DNA of 64,000 nt from Methylibium rhizosphaerae (GTDB lineage: Bacteria > Pseudomonadota > Gammaproteobacteria > Burkholderiales > Burkholderiaceae_C). Of this stretch, positions 54,486 to 63,382 are shown piece by piece; position 1 is the first letter of the stretch, and every line of letters begins with the position of its first letter. The notes beneath the pieces are model-generated. The model was not told the origin of the DNA. It searched no databases and saw nothing but the letters and a program-made list of their open reading frames with translations. The position numbers and the translations under genes were made by a program. The stretch spans positions 124,001 through 188,000 of the forward strand of contig NZ_SWAR01000002.1 in NCBI RefSeq assembly GCF_006386545.1, read 5' to 3'.

Positions 54486-54842
54486 GTGGACCACGCCGCA
54501 AACCGCCTTCGCATCGCCACCAAGATCCACTTTGCCGTGAGGCGCTACCTCGGCGAAGGGCTCGACGTGGGCGCCATGCTCAAGGACGCGTCGTACGCCA
54601 CCGAGGTCCTGTACGTGTGCCGCGGCTCCCGCGACCCTGAACTCTGCGCGCTGGCCGACCAGTTCGAGGCCGCGCCGGCCTTCGAGCGCCCCGCCCCGCA
54701 GGACGCCGTCTGGGCGCAGAACACCACCGGCTTCGGCGTGACCCGCCCTGCCGGGCTGGAGCCGATGCGGCCGGTGGCCGCCGCCAGGGTCCATGGCGCG
54801 GCCGCCCGCTGGTACCAGGAAGCGCGCCGCTGGTTCGGCTGA
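54486..54842 (+). CDS. Conserved hypothetical protein
   Basis: A 118-residue soluble protein with no domain I recognise. It begins MDHAANRLRIATKIHFAVRRYLGEGLDV; the middle reads LYVCRGSRDPELCALADQFEAAP, with two cysteines. The GTG at 54486 was preferred because GAGAGGA precedes it; an in-frame TTG lies 18 bases upstream. It is on the plus strand between two liu-pathway genes on the minus strand and converges on liuD with only 19 bases between stops. The 178 bases upstream hold C-rich runs and no clear promoter. Confidence 0.65.
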   Translation: MDHAANRLRIATKIHFAVRRYLGEGLDVGAMLKDASYATEVLYVCRGSRDPELCALADQFEAAPAFERPAPQDAVWAQNTTGFGVTRPAGLEPMRPVAAARVHGAAARWYQEARRWFG

Positions 54843-54861
54843 CACTTCGGCCCGGCCCGCT

Positions 54862-56859
54862 TCAGGCCGGGGCTGCCGCCTCGAAGTCCAGCAACGCATC
54901 GCCTTCGGCCACCTGGTCGCCCACGCCGTAGCGCAGCTCCTTCACCACGCCGTCGGCCGGCGCGGCCAGCGTGTGCTCCATCTTCATCGCCTCCATCACC
55001 GCCAGGGGCTGGCCGCGCTTGACGGCTTCGCCGGCCTTCACCAGCAGCGCGATCACCTTGCCCGGCATCGGCGCGGTGACCCGCCCGCCTTCGCTGCCCT
55101 CGCCGGCGTGGGCCAGCACGTCGACCTCGGTGACCGTGGCCGAGCCCTGCGGCGCGAACACCGACACGCTTTCGCCCTGCGCATACACGTCGAGCAGCCA
55201 GCGGCTGGCGCCGAGCGTCACGTCGTGGCGGCCGTTGCCGCGTGCGCGGGCCTCGAAGGCCTGGCGTTCGCCCCCGCCCACGCCAAGGAACATGCTGCCG
55301 TCATGGTGATGCTCCAGCACCACCGCGTGATGCGCGCCCTCGCACTCGATGTCGAACCGGCGGGTGGCGCCGCCGTGGATACGCCAGCCGTCGGTGCGCG
55401 ACCACGGGTCAGCGGTTTCGCGGTGTCGCTCGGCAGCCAGCGTGTGCGCCACCGCACCCGCTGCGGCACAGGCCAGCGCCAGCGGCGGCTGGCCGAACAG
55501 CGCCGCCCGCTCGCGCTCGATCAGCGCGGTGTCGAGATCGGCCTGCGCGAATGAGCGGCTCGCCGCTGCCCGCCGCAGGAAGGCCACGTTGGTGTGCAGC
55601 CCGACGATGTGGGTCTGCGCCAGCGCCTGGTCGAGCCGCTGCAAGGCCTGCTCGCGGCTTTCGCCCCAGACGATGAGCTTGGCGATCATCGAGTCGTAGT
55701 AGGGCGAGATCGCATCGCCCTCGCGCACGCCGGCATCCACCCGCACAGGCGCCACTTCGAACGAAGCCGCACCGTCCGGCGTGCGATACACCGCGAGCGT
55801 CCCGGTGGCCGGCAGGAAGTTGGCCTCCGGGTTCTCGGCGCAGATGCGGGCCTCGATGGCATGGCCGCGGATCTGCAGCGCCTCCTGCTTCACGGGCAGC
55901 GGCTCGCCGGCCGCCACCCGCAGCTGCCACTCCACCAGGTCCTGCCCGGTGATCGCCTCGGTGACCGGGTGCTCCACCTGCAGGCGGGTGTTCATCTCCA
56001 TGAAATAGAAGCGCCCGTCCTGCTCCGCGATGAACTCCACCGTGCCCGCCCCGACGTAGCCGACGGCACGCGCGGCCGCGACGGCGGCTTCGCCCATCTC
56101 GCGGCGGCGCTCGGGCGTCATGCCGGGCGCCGGCGCCTCCTCGAGCACCTTCTGGTGGCGGCGCTGCACGGAGCAGTCGCGCTCGAACAGGTAGACACCG
56201 TTGCCGTGGGTGTCGAAGAACACCTGGATCTCGATGTGCCTCGGGCGCTGCACATAGCGCTCCACCAGCACCGCGTCGTCGCCGAAGCTATTGATCGCCT
56301 CGCGCTTGCATGACGCCAGCGCGGCGGCGAAGTCCTCGGCCTTCTCGACCGCGCGCATGCCCTTGCCGCCGCCGCCGGCACTGGCCTTGATGAGCACCGG
56401 GTAGCCGATGCGGTCGGCCTCGCGCTGCAGCAGCGCCGGGTCCTGGTCGGCGCCGTGATAGCCCGGCACCAGCGGCACGCGCGCCTCCTGCATCAGCCGC
56501 TTCGACTCGGCCTTCAGGCCCATCGCGCGGATGGCCGAAGGCGGCGGGCCGATGAAGGCGATGCCGGCCTGCGCGCAGGCTTCGGCGAAGTCCTCGTTTT
56601 CGCTCAGGAAGCCGTAGCCGGGATGCACCGCCTCGGCGCCGGCGGCCCGGGCCGCCTCCAGGATGCGCTCGGCGCGCAGGTAGCTGTCGCGCGGTGCGGG
56701 GCCGCCGATCAGCACCGCCTCGTCGCAGGCCTGCACATGCTTGGCATGCGCATCGGCTTCGGAGTACACGGCCACGGTGCGGATGCCCAGGCGGCGCGCG
56801 GTCGCAGCGACGCGGCAGGCAATCTCTCCGCGATTGGCAATGAGGATCTTCTTGAACAT
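54862..56859 (-). CDS. liuD: Methylcrotonyl-CoA carboxylase biotin-containing alpha subunit
   Basis: A 665-residue biotin carboxylase of the MccA/LiuD type, which carboxylates 3-methylcrotonyl-CoA with the beta subunit. It opens MFKKILIANRGEIACRV; the ATP-grasp core has KASAGGGGKGMR and EMNTRLQVEHPVTE; the biotin site is AMKMEH with Lys626. Full length for the family. The start has GGAGACAA upstream. Neighbouring MccB and methylglutaconyl-CoA hydratase genes support this assignment over acetyl- or propionyl-CoA carboxylase. Confidence 0.94.
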   Translation of the reverse strand: MFKKILIANRGEIACRVAATARRLGIRTVAVYSEADAHAKHVQACDEAVLIGGPAPRDSYLRAERILEAARAAGAEAVHPGYGFLSENEDFAEACAQAGIAFIGPPPSAIRAMGLKAESKRLMQEARVPLVPGYHGADQDPALLQREADRIGYPVLIKASAGGGGKGMRAVEKAEDFAAALASCKREAINSFGDDAVLVERYVQRPRHIEIQVFFDTHGNGVYLFERDCSVQRRHQKVLEEAPAPGMTPERRREMGEAAVAAARAVGYVGAGTVEFIAEQDGRFYFMEMNTRLQVEHPVTEAITGQDLVEWQLRVAAGEPLPVKQEALQIRGHAIEARICAENPEANFLPATGTLAVYRTPDGAASFEVAPVRVDAGVREGDAISPYYDSMIAKLIVWGESREQALQRLDQALAQTHIVGLHTNVAFLRRAAASRSFAQADLDTALIERERAALFGQPPLALACAAAGAVAHTLAAERHRETADPWSRTDGWRIHGGATRRFDIECEGAHHAVVLEHHHDGSMFLGVGGGERQAFEARARGNGRHDVTLGASRWLLDVYAQGESVSVFAPQGSATVTEVDVLAHAGEGSEGGRVTAPMPGKVIALLVKAGEAVKRGQPLAVMEAMKMEHTLAAPADGVVKELRYGVGDQVAEGDALLDFEAAAPA

Positions 56860-56873
56860 CTGTTGTCTCCGCC

Positions 56874-57485
56874 TCAGGCCGAGGCCGTACCGAACAGCAG
56901 GCGCAGCCTGCCCGCCACCAGCTTCAGGAACTTCGCCAGCACCCAGATCAACGCGACCATCGCGACGACCGCGACCACGAGGAACACCAGGAAGGCCGCC
57001 GGGTGGGCGAATGCCAGCCACATCGCGCCGGGCACCGCGAGGTCACCGAGCAGCGACATGCCGATGTTCGAGAACGGCTCCGGCGAGGTGTTGATGGCAG
57101 CCCGTGTGGTGGCCTTGGCCACATGGCTGGTGGCAGCGAGCCCGCCGCCCAGCAGCCCGGCGATGGCGGCCCAGGTGGCGTTGTCTGCGCCGAACACCGC
57201 CGCGGCCAGCGCGGCACCGGCTGGGATGCGGATCACCGTGTGCACCAAGTCCCACAACGAGTCGAGGCCCGGGATCTTGTCGGCAAAGAACTCGACGAAC
57301 AGCATCGCGCCGCTGGCCGCAAGGAACAGCGGATGCTGCAGCACCTGCAGCCCGTCGGGCAGCTGCACCCAGCCGGCGTAGCCCGCGAGACCGGTGATCA
57401 GCAGCACCGCATACAGGCGCAGTCCGCTGGCCCAGCCGAGCGCGGCGGCCAGGGCGACGAGGCTGGTGGTGTCCAGCGCCTGCAT
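56874..57485 (-). CDS. DUF4126 membrane protein
   Basis: A 203-residue integral membrane protein with about five helices (SLVALAAALGWASGLRLYAV; AASGAMLFVEFFADKIPGLD; GAALAAAVFGADN; AAFLVFLVVAVVAMVALIWVL) and the DUF4126 stretch KIPGLDSLWDLVHTVIRIPAG. Function unknown. It is embedded between liuC (5 bases away) and liuD (14 bases away), an unusual insertion into a catabolic operon that suggests a membrane role linked to this pathway or a chance insertion. Confidence 0.85.
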   Translation of the reverse strand: MQALDTTSLVALAAALGWASGLRLYAVLLITGLAGYAGWVQLPDGLQVLQHPLFLAASGAMLFVEFFADKIPGLDSLWDLVHTVIRIPAGAALAAAVFGADNATWAAIAGLLGGGLAATSHVAKATTRAAINTSPEPFSNIGMSLLGDLAVPGAMWLAFAHPAAFLVFLVVAVVAMVALIWVLAKFLKLVAGRLRLLFGTASA

Positions 57486-57490
57486 GCCGC

Positions 57491-58279
57491 TCACGCCGAC
57501 GGCAGCAGCCACGCGGGGCTGCGCTTCTCGAGGAAGGACCGCACGCCTTCGCGGCCTTCGTCGCTGGCGCGGATGTCGGCGATGCGCCTGGCCGTGTCGG
57601 CCCGCAGCGCGTCGTCGATGGGGCGGGACGCGAGGTCCTGCACCAGCCGCTTGCAGGCCTTCACCGCCTGCGGGCCGTTGGCCACCAGCGCGGCCACGAT
57701 CTCGTCGACCCGGGCATCGAGCTGATCGGCACCGACCACCTCGTGCACGAAGCCGAAGGCTGCCGCACGCGTGGCGCTGAACCGCTCGGCCGTGACGAAC
57801 CAGCGTCGCGCCGCCTGCTCGCCCATCGCCTTGATGACGTACGGGCCGATGGTGGCCGGCAGCAGGCCGAGCTTCGCCTCGCTCAGGCAGAAGTGCACGC
57901 CTTCGGCGGCCACCAGCACGTCGCACACCGACGCCAGCCCCACCCCGCCGGCATAGCAGTCGCCATGGATGCGCCCGACCACCGGCAGCGGGCAGCTGTA
58001 GATCGCCCAGAGCATGTCGGCCAGGGCCTGCGCGTCGTCGCGGTTCTGCTGCCAGCTGTAGCCGGCCATCGCCTTCATCCACGACAGGTCGGCCCCGGCG
58101 CAGAAGGCCTTGCCGTGCCCCCCGAGCACGATGGCGCGCAGCGACGCGTCCTGCCCGAGCTCGCGGAAGGCCGCGGTCAGTTCGGCGATGACGCCGTCGT
58201 TGAAGGCGTTGCGCACGTCCGGGCGGTTGAGGAAGACGCGCGCGACGGCGCCCTTGCGCTGGATGTCGAGTGTGACCAT
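57491..58279 (-). CDS. liuC: Methylglutaconyl-CoA hydratase (enoyl-CoA hydratase family)
   Basis: A 262-residue crotonase-fold enzyme. The oxyanion-hole segments are GHGKAFCAGADLSWMK and GDCYAGGVGLASVCD. The 'CAGADLSWMK' form with a tryptophan is usual for the hydratase that turns 3-methylglutaconyl-CoA into HMG-CoA. It lies 11 bases after the MccB gene, matching the order liuB-liuC of known leucine clusters. Confidence 0.9.
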   Translation of the reverse strand: MVTLDIQRKGAVARVFLNRPDVRNAFNDGVIAELTAAFRELGQDASLRAIVLGGHGKAFCAGADLSWMKAMAGYSWQQNRDDAQALADMLWAIYSCPLPVVGRIHGDCYAGGVGLASVCDVLVAAEGVHFCLSEAKLGLLPATIGPYVIKAMGEQAARRWFVTAERFSATRAAAFGFVHEVVGADQLDARVDEIVAALVANGPQAVKACKRLVQDLASRPIDDALRADTARRIADIRASDEGREGVRSFLEKRSPAWLLPSA

Positions 58280-58290
58280 GCCGGCCCCCT

Positions 58291-59913
58291 TCACATGCGG
58301 AAGACGCCGAACTTCGTGTCGGGCACCGGCGCATTCAGGCTTGCAGAAAGCCCCAGCGCCAGCACACGCCGCGTGTCGGCCGGGTCGATGACGCCGTCGT
58401 CCCACAGCCGGGCGCTTGCGTAGTACGGATGGCCCTGTTCCTCGTACTGCCGGCGGATCGGCGCCTTGAAGGCTTCTTCCTCGTCGGCGCTCCAGGCGCC
58501 GCCCCTGGCCTCGACGCCGTCGCGCTTGACGGTGGCCAGCACGCTGGCAGCCTGCTCGCCGCCCATCACCGAGATGCGTGCGTTCGGCCACATCCAGAGG
58601 AAGCGCGGGCTGTAGGCGCGGCCGCACATGCCGTAGTTGCCGGCGCCGAAGCTGCCGCCGATGATCACCGTGAACTTGGGCACCTGGGCGCAGGCCACCG
58701 CAGTCACCATCTTGGCACCGGCGCGCGCGATGCCTTCGTTCTCGTACTTGCGGCCGACCATGAAGCCGGTGATGTTCTGCAAAAAGACGAGCGGCACCTT
58801 GCGCTGGCAGCACAGCTCGATGAAGTGGGCGCCCTTGTTGGCGCTTTCGGCGAACAGGATGCCGTTGTTGGCCACGATGCCCACCGGCATGCCCTCGATG
58901 TGCGCGAAGCCGCACACGAGCGTGGTGCCGTAGCGGGCCTTGAACTCGTCGAACTCCGAGGCGTCGACGATGCGCGCGATCACCTCGCGCACGTCGAAGG
59001 GCTTGCGGGTGTCGGTCGGGATGACGCCGTGCAGTTCCTCGACCGCGTACTTCGGCGCCCGCGGCTCGATGCACTGCAGCGCAGCCTCCTTGCGCCAGTT
59101 CAGCGTGGCCACCACGTTGCGCGCCAGCGCCAGCGCATGGGTGTCGTCGTGGGCCAGGTGGTCGGCCACGCCCGACAGGCGCGTGTGCACGTCGCCGCCG
59201 CCCAGGTCTTCGGCGCTCACCACCTCGCCGGTGGCGGCCTTCACCAGCGGCGGGCCGCCGAGGAAGATGGTGCCCTGGTCCTTCACGATGATGGTCTCGT
59301 CGCTCATCGCCGGCACATAAGCGCCGCCCGCGGTGCAGGAGCCCATCACCACCGCGATCTGCGGAATGCCCTGCGCACTGAGGTTGGCCTGGTTGTAGAA
59401 GATGCGGCCGAAGTGGTCGCGGTCGGGGAAGACCTCGTCCTGGTTCGGCAGGTTGGCGCCGCCCGAGTCCACCAGGTAGATGCACGGCAGCCGGTTCTGC
59501 ATCGCGATCTCCTGCGCGCGCAGATGCTTCTTCACCGTGAGCGGGTAGTAGGTGCCGCCCTTGACCGTGGCGTCGTTGCACACGATCACGCATTCGACGC
59601 CGTTGATGCGGCCGATGCCGGCCACCACGCCCGCGCCGGGCGCCGAGTCGGAACCGTCCTTTTCCTTGTAGACACCCAGCGCGGCCAGCGGCGCGATCTC
59701 GAGGAAGGGGGTGCCGGGGTCGAGCAGCATCTCGACCCGGTCGCGCGGCAGCAGCTTGCCGCGGGCGAGGTGCTTGGCACGTGGGGCATCGCCGCCGCCC
59801 AGCGCGATCTGCGCCAGCCTGGCGTTGAGGTCATCGACCAGGCCCTGCATCGCAGCGGCATTGGCCTTGAAGTCCTCGGAACGCGGGTTGAGCTTGGAAA
59901 CCAGGGCGGGCAT
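58291..59913 (-). CDS. liuB: Methylcrotonyl-CoA carboxylase beta (carboxyltransferase) subunit
   Basis: A 540-residue carboxyltransferase of the MccB/LiuB type. Features include [22 protein letters not shown], the acyl-CoA site around [19 protein letters not shown] and [10 protein letters not shown], and [16 protein letters not shown] near the C-terminus. The start at MPALVSKLN follows a GAGGAGG site. It is the first liu gene in the window on this strand; isovaleryl-CoA dehydrogenase (liuA) is not present here. A divergent AraC-type regulator gene starts 160 bases upstream. Confidence 0.95.
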   Translation of the reverse strand: MPALVSKLNPRSEDFKANAAAMQGLVDDLNARLAQIALGGGDAPRAKHLARGKLLPRDRVEMLLDPGTPFLEIAPLAALGVYKEKDGSDSAPGAGVVAGIGRINGVECVIVCNDATVKGGTYYPLTVKKHLRAQEIAMQNRLPCIYLVDSGGANLPNQDEVFPDRDHFGRIFYNQANLSAQGIPQIAVVMGSCTAGGAYVPAMSDETIIVKDQGTIFLGGPPLVKAATGEVVSAEDLGGGDVHTRLSGVADHLAHDDTHALALARNVVATLNWRKEAALQCIEPRAPKYAVEELHGVIPTDTRKPFDVREVIARIVDASEFDEFKARYGTTLVCGFAHIEGMPVGIVANNGILFAESANKGAHFIELCCQRKVPLVFLQNITGFMVGRKYENEGIARAGAKMVTAVACAQVPKFTVIIGGSFGAGNYGMCGRAYSPRFLWMWPNARISVMGGEQAASVLATVKRDGVEARGGAWSADEEEAFKAPIRRQYEEQGHPYYASARLWDDGVIDPADTRRVLALGLSASLNAPVPDTKFGVFRM

Positions 59914-60073
59914 CGGGTTCGCCTCCTCGGCCATCGGGCGGTGGCCGGTGAATTTACCGGGGTGGCAGCGGTCCGTCACGCACCGCCGCGTCGCCGCAAG
60001 GGTAGGTGTCGCCCTGGCGCATTTGGCGCCACAGTGGTTGCAAATCGTGCCATCGCCGGCGAGACTGCCGCGC

Positions 60074-61096
60074 ATGCCCACCCGGACCACCGCAGCCCCG
60101 CGCAAGGCCGCCACGCCCATGGCTTTTGTCAGAGCCATCGTGCTGGCCTACGAGAAGTTCGGCCGCGACCCGGCGGCGGCGCTCGCCGAGGCACAAATCA
60201 CGCCAGCGGCCCTGCGACAGCCGGACGCACGCATCACCCCCGAACAGATGGAGGCGATCTCCGGCGCGGCCATGCTGGAGCTCGACGACGAGGCGCTGGG
60301 CTGGTTCTCGCGGCGGCTGCCCTGGGGCAGCTACGGCATGCTGTGCCGCGCCTCCATCACCTCGCCCAACCTCGGCGTGGCGTTGTCGCGCTGGTGCCGC
60401 CATCACGCGCTGCTGACCGACGACGTGCTGCTGAGCCTCACGGTGCATGGCGAAACCGCCACGCTGGCCATCGAGGAGCGCCGCCGCCTGGGCGCCTTGC
60501 GGGAGTTCTGCCTCGTCACGCTGCTGCGCAACGTGCACGGCTTCTCGAGCTGGTTCATCGACTCTCGCATCGCGCTGCGCGAGGTCGGTTTCCCGTTCGC
60601 AGCGCCACCGCACCAGAACGTGTACCCGCTGATGTTCCCCGGGCCGGTGTACTTCAATGCGCCATGCGCCGGCTTCTCGTTCGATGCGCAATACCTGGCG
60701 CTGCCGCTCAAGCGCGACGAGCGGGCGCTGCGCACGATGCTGCAGCGCGCGCTGCCCCTGATCGTGCTGCCCTACCGGCGCGACCGGCTGCTGGCGCAGC
60801 GGGTGCGCGAGCTGCTGCGCACCCGGGCGGCGGCGATGGGCAATGCCGACGCGCTGGCGCGGGCGCTGCACGTTTCAACGCGCACGCTGCACCGCCAGCT
60901 GCACGAAGAAGGCGTGTCGCTGCAGCAGCTGAAGGACGAGGTGCGGCGCGACCAGGCCATGGACCAGCTGCGGCGCAGCGCGCGGCCGGTCAAGCAGGTG
61001 GCGCAGGCTGTGGGCTTCGCCAACGAGAAGAGCTTCGCCCGCGCATTCAGGCAGTGGACGGGGCTGTCGCCGAGCGAGTTCAGGCGCCGGGGCTAG
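60074..61096 (+). CDS. AraC-family regulator, candidate controller of the liu genes
   Basis: A 340-residue AraC-type regulator. The N-terminal arabinose-binding-like domain (about 15-205) begins [20 protein letters not shown]. The C-terminal double helix-turn-helix (about 245-338) shows [28 protein letters not shown] and [29 protein letters not shown]. It is divergent from liuB across 160 bases, a standard activator layout. In many gammaproteobacteria the liu genes are under a MerR-type LiuR, so an AraC-type controller is a different solution. The regulon is inferred from position. Confidence 0.9.
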   Translation: MPTRTTAAPRKAATPMAFVRAIVLAYEKFGRDPAAALAEAQITPAALRQPDARITPEQMEAISGAAMLELDDEALGWFSRRLPWGSYGMLCRASITSPNLGVALSRWCRHHALLTDDVLLSLTVHGETATLAIEERRRLGALREFCLVTLLRNVHGFSSWFIDSRIALREVGFPFAAPPHQNVYPLMFPGPVYFNAPCAGFSFDAQYLALPLKRDERALRTMLQRALPLIVLPYRRDRLLAQRVRELLRTRAAAMGNADALARALHVSTRTLHRQLHEEGVSLQQLKDEVRRDQAMDQLRRSARPVKQVAQAVGFANEKSFARAFRQWTGLSPSEFRRRG

Positions 61097-61104
61097 CGCC
61101 GGCC

Positions 61105-61791
61105 TCAGTCGCTGGTGGTGACCTTGACGATCTTGCCGCTGCGCGGCTCGAACTCGCAGCGGTACTTGAAGGGCGCCGCGTTCATGCCCGGCGCACGCTG
61201 CAAGGCACCCTGCCCTTCGAGGCCGATGCGCTCGTTGGGCGCCGGCTGCAGCCGGCGGGTGTCCGAGCCGAAGGCGATGCGGCCCACCCGCGGGTACTTG
61301 TCCTTCAGTGCCGCGGCGGTGGCCGCTTCGCAGGCCTCGGGCGACACATTGGTGAGATCGGGCTGCCAGGGCTGGTCCGACGTCACATCACCCGGGCGCG
61401 GGCCGGTTTCGCGGAACATCGCGCCGGTGGTGGCGCCGGTCTTGGCGTTGTAGGTGCAGGTATAGGAGAACGGCACCGTGCCGCCGGCCGATGCACGGTA
61501 GCGCCCGGCGCCCTTGACAGCCATCTCGTCGCCTTCGCCGGGCTGCAGCGTCCGCTTGCCGCCCGCGAACTCGATCTCGCGGGCCTCGCGGCCGCGGATG
61601 GTGCGCACAGTGTCGGCCACCGCGTCCTCGCAGCGCTCGGCGGCCTTGACGGGGTCCACCGGCTTGGCGGCCGCTTCGGGGGCCGCCGCAGCTTCGACAC
61701 CGGAAGCTGCGGTGGCGGCCCCGGCGCCTTGCGCCGAAGCCAGCACGCACAGCAGCAGGCCCAGGCCGGTGGCGCGAAGTCGGGTGGTCAT
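61105..61791 (-). CDS. Secreted protein with internal duplication, function unknown
   Basis: A 228-residue protein with a signal peptide (about 1-25). The mature part has two copies of a roughly 75-residue unit: the first starts CEDAVADTVRTIRGREAREI, the second CEAATAAALKDKYPRVGRIA. Each has a 'R-L-Q-P...E-x-x-x-L/V-x-G-x-G' middle and an 'F-x-Y-x-C-x-(Y/F)-x-x-x-(S/T)-G' end, so each contains a cysteine pair likely to form a disulfide. I do not recognise the family. The start was set at MTTRLRATG, where the signal begins. Confidence 0.7.
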   Translation of the reverse strand: MTTRLRATGLGLLLCVLASAQGAGAATAASGVEAAAAPEAAAKPVDPVKAAERCEDAVADTVRTIRGREAREIEFAGGKRTLQPGEGDEMAVKGAGRYRASAGGTVPFSYTCTYNAKTGATTGAMFRETGPRPGDVTSDQPWQPDLTNVSPEACEAATAAALKDKYPRVGRIAFGSDTRRLQPAPNERIGLEGQGALQRAPGMNAAPFKYRCEFEPRSGKIVKVTTSD

Positions 61792-61879
61792 GGTGTGTGT
61801 GTCCTCGGGGTGGATGCGCGCCGACGTTGTAGCTGTTTTTCGATCCGGCATGCAGGCACCCCGCGGCGTCTCGACTCGC

Positions 61880-62035
61880 TCAGCAGTTGCCTTTCTTGGC
61901 CTGGCCGGGCGGGCAATGCTTGGCGGCAGGCGCGGGCGCGCCGGGGCTGCCGACCACCACCGCGCCATCCGGCGTGTAGACGGCGCAGCCGGTAAACGAA
62001 GCAACAACAAGTAGTGCAGCCAGGAGGGATTTCAT
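61880..62035 (-). CDS. Small lipoprotein (51 aa)
   Basis: A 51-residue lipoprotein. The signal sequence MKSLLAALLVVASFTGC contains a lipobox (SFTGC, Cys17). The mature part is short and Pro/Ala-rich and ends KHCPPGQAKKGNC, with a cysteine pair, a tail recurring in small envelope lipoproteins of proteobacteria. Function unknown. It lies between two other minus-strand genes with gaps of 88 and 101 bases. Confidence 0.75.
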   Translation of the reverse strand: MKSLLAALLVVASFTGCAVYTPDGAVVVGSPGAPAPAAKHCPPGQAKKGNC

Positions 62036-62136
62036 CGGGGTCTTTCAAAAGAGTGGGGGACGAAAAATTCTAGTCAGTGCCGCAGCGCGCGCCGCCGTGC
62101 GGGGGGTCGGGCCGTGCAAACGTCACGAAATGCCGG

Positions 62137-62706
62137 TCACGCGTGCGGCTGGAACAACGTCGATTCGCCCCAGCCCAGCTGGGCCAGGTCGATCGTGCGG
62201 AAGCGGGCGTCGCTGGGCAGCAGGAATTCGTCGAGCTGCGGCGGCTTGATGGAGGTGCCCGCCAGCATGGCATGCACCTGTCCCCGGTGATGGTGCTGGT
62301 GCATGAACAGGTGCGTGAGGATGTGCCCCACCTGCTCTCTCGGCTTCCACTCGCCGCGGTCGATCACGACCTCGGCTGCCAGGCGCGGCTCGGCCAGGGC
62401 ATCGCACCAGGCGATCAGCTCCTCGTCGAAGGCACGCTGGCGCGCTGCCAGTTCGGCCAGCATGGCGGCCGGCCGGAAGCGCTCGGCCTGCGCCAGCATG
62501 TCGGCTTCTTCGCGCAGCGCTGCGAGGTAGTAGCGATCCACCAGGAGGACGTGGTTGAGCGTCTCGGCCAGGCTGGGGAAGAAGCTCACCCGCGGCGCGT
62601 GGAAGTCGGCCTCCGACAGCGGCGCCATCGCCTCATGCAGCCGGTGGTTGATGAGCCGGTTGGCACGCGCCTGCGTGCGCAGCTGGGCGATCAGCGTGAG
62701 GGTCAT
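62137..62706 (-). CDS. DinB-family protein
   Basis: A 189-residue four-helix-bundle protein of the DinB/YfiT superfamily. The likely metal-binding histidines are in LAETLNHVLLVDRYY and in the dense HLFMHQHHHRGQVHAM segment. Members act as metal-dependent thiol transferases or hydrolases; the substrate cannot be read from sequence. The start at MTLTLIAQLRTQ lies 22 bases after the isomerase-like gene. Confidence 0.88.
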   Translation of the reverse strand: MTLTLIAQLRTQARANRLINHRLHEAMAPLSEADFHAPRVSFFPSLAETLNHVLLVDRYYLAALREEADMLAQAERFRPAAMLAELAARQRAFDEELIAWCDALAEPRLAAEVVIDRGEWKPREQVGHILTHLFMHQHHHRGQVHAMLAGTSIKPPQLDEFLLPSDARFRTIDLAQLGWGESTLFQPHA

Positions 62707-62728
62707 GGCGTCATGCCGTGCGCGGCGC

Positions 62729-63334
62729 TCAGAACGGGCCACTCGAGAGCCACCGCTCGAGCTGCGGCTTGCGGTCGTTGCCCCAGAAGAGCTCGCCGTC
62801 CACCACGAAGCTGGGCGCGCCGAAGATGCCGGCCGCGATGGCCCGGTCGTTCTCTTCCTTGAGGCGGACCTTCCATTGCGGGTCGTTCCAGGCGGCCTCG
62901 GCCGCATCGGCATCGAGCCCGCTGTCGGCGGCCAGCTGGCGCAGCTGGGCCGGGTTGCTGAGCACCACGCCGCGGGCGAAGTAGGCCCGCAGGCCGGCGC
63001 GTGCCCAGGCCACCGCCCGCAGCGGGTCCTGCGCCTGCAACCACCAGAACACGCGCGCGGCGTTCTGGGTGGGGATGGGAAATTCATCCGGCTGGCGAAA
63101 CGGCACGCCCTCGAAACGTGCCGAGCGCGCGAAGTCGTGCAACGCGTAATCGCGCTTGATAGGGTAGGCCACCGGCGGCTTCAGCTCGGCCGCGGCGAAG
63201 GTGGCGCCCAGCAGGATGGCATGCCACTCCACCGTGCGGCCGTGGCGTGCGGCCAGCGCCTCGATCCACTCCGATGCGACATAGGAGTAGGGCGACGAGA
63301 AGTCGAAATAGAACGCGATGGGGGCTCGGCCCAT
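62729..63334 (-). CDS. 2-hydroxychromene-2-carboxylate isomerase family protein (DsbA-like)
   Basis: A 201-residue member of the same thioredoxin-fold family as the protein at 52.0-52.7 kb, but a different branch: YFDFSSPYSYVASEWIEALA at the start (active-type Ser) and IFGAPSFVVDGELFWGNDRKPQLERWL at the end. It may isomerise an aromatic breakdown product or act as a glutathione-dependent enzyme. It lies 48 bases downstream of a TRAP permease gene. Confidence 0.87.
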   Translation of the reverse strand: MGRAPIAFYFDFSSPYSYVASEWIEALAARHGRTVEWHAILLGATFAAAELKPPVAYPIKRDYALHDFARSARFEGVPFRQPDEFPIPTQNAARVFWWLQAQDPLRAVAWARAGLRAYFARGVVLSNPAQLRQLAADSGLDADAAEAAWNDPQWKVRLKEENDRAIAAGIFGAPSFVVDGELFWGNDRKPQLERWLSSGPF

Positions 63335-63382
63335 GGGTTGTCTCCTGCAAGCCGGGCAGTATGCGCCTGCCGGGTCACCCCG

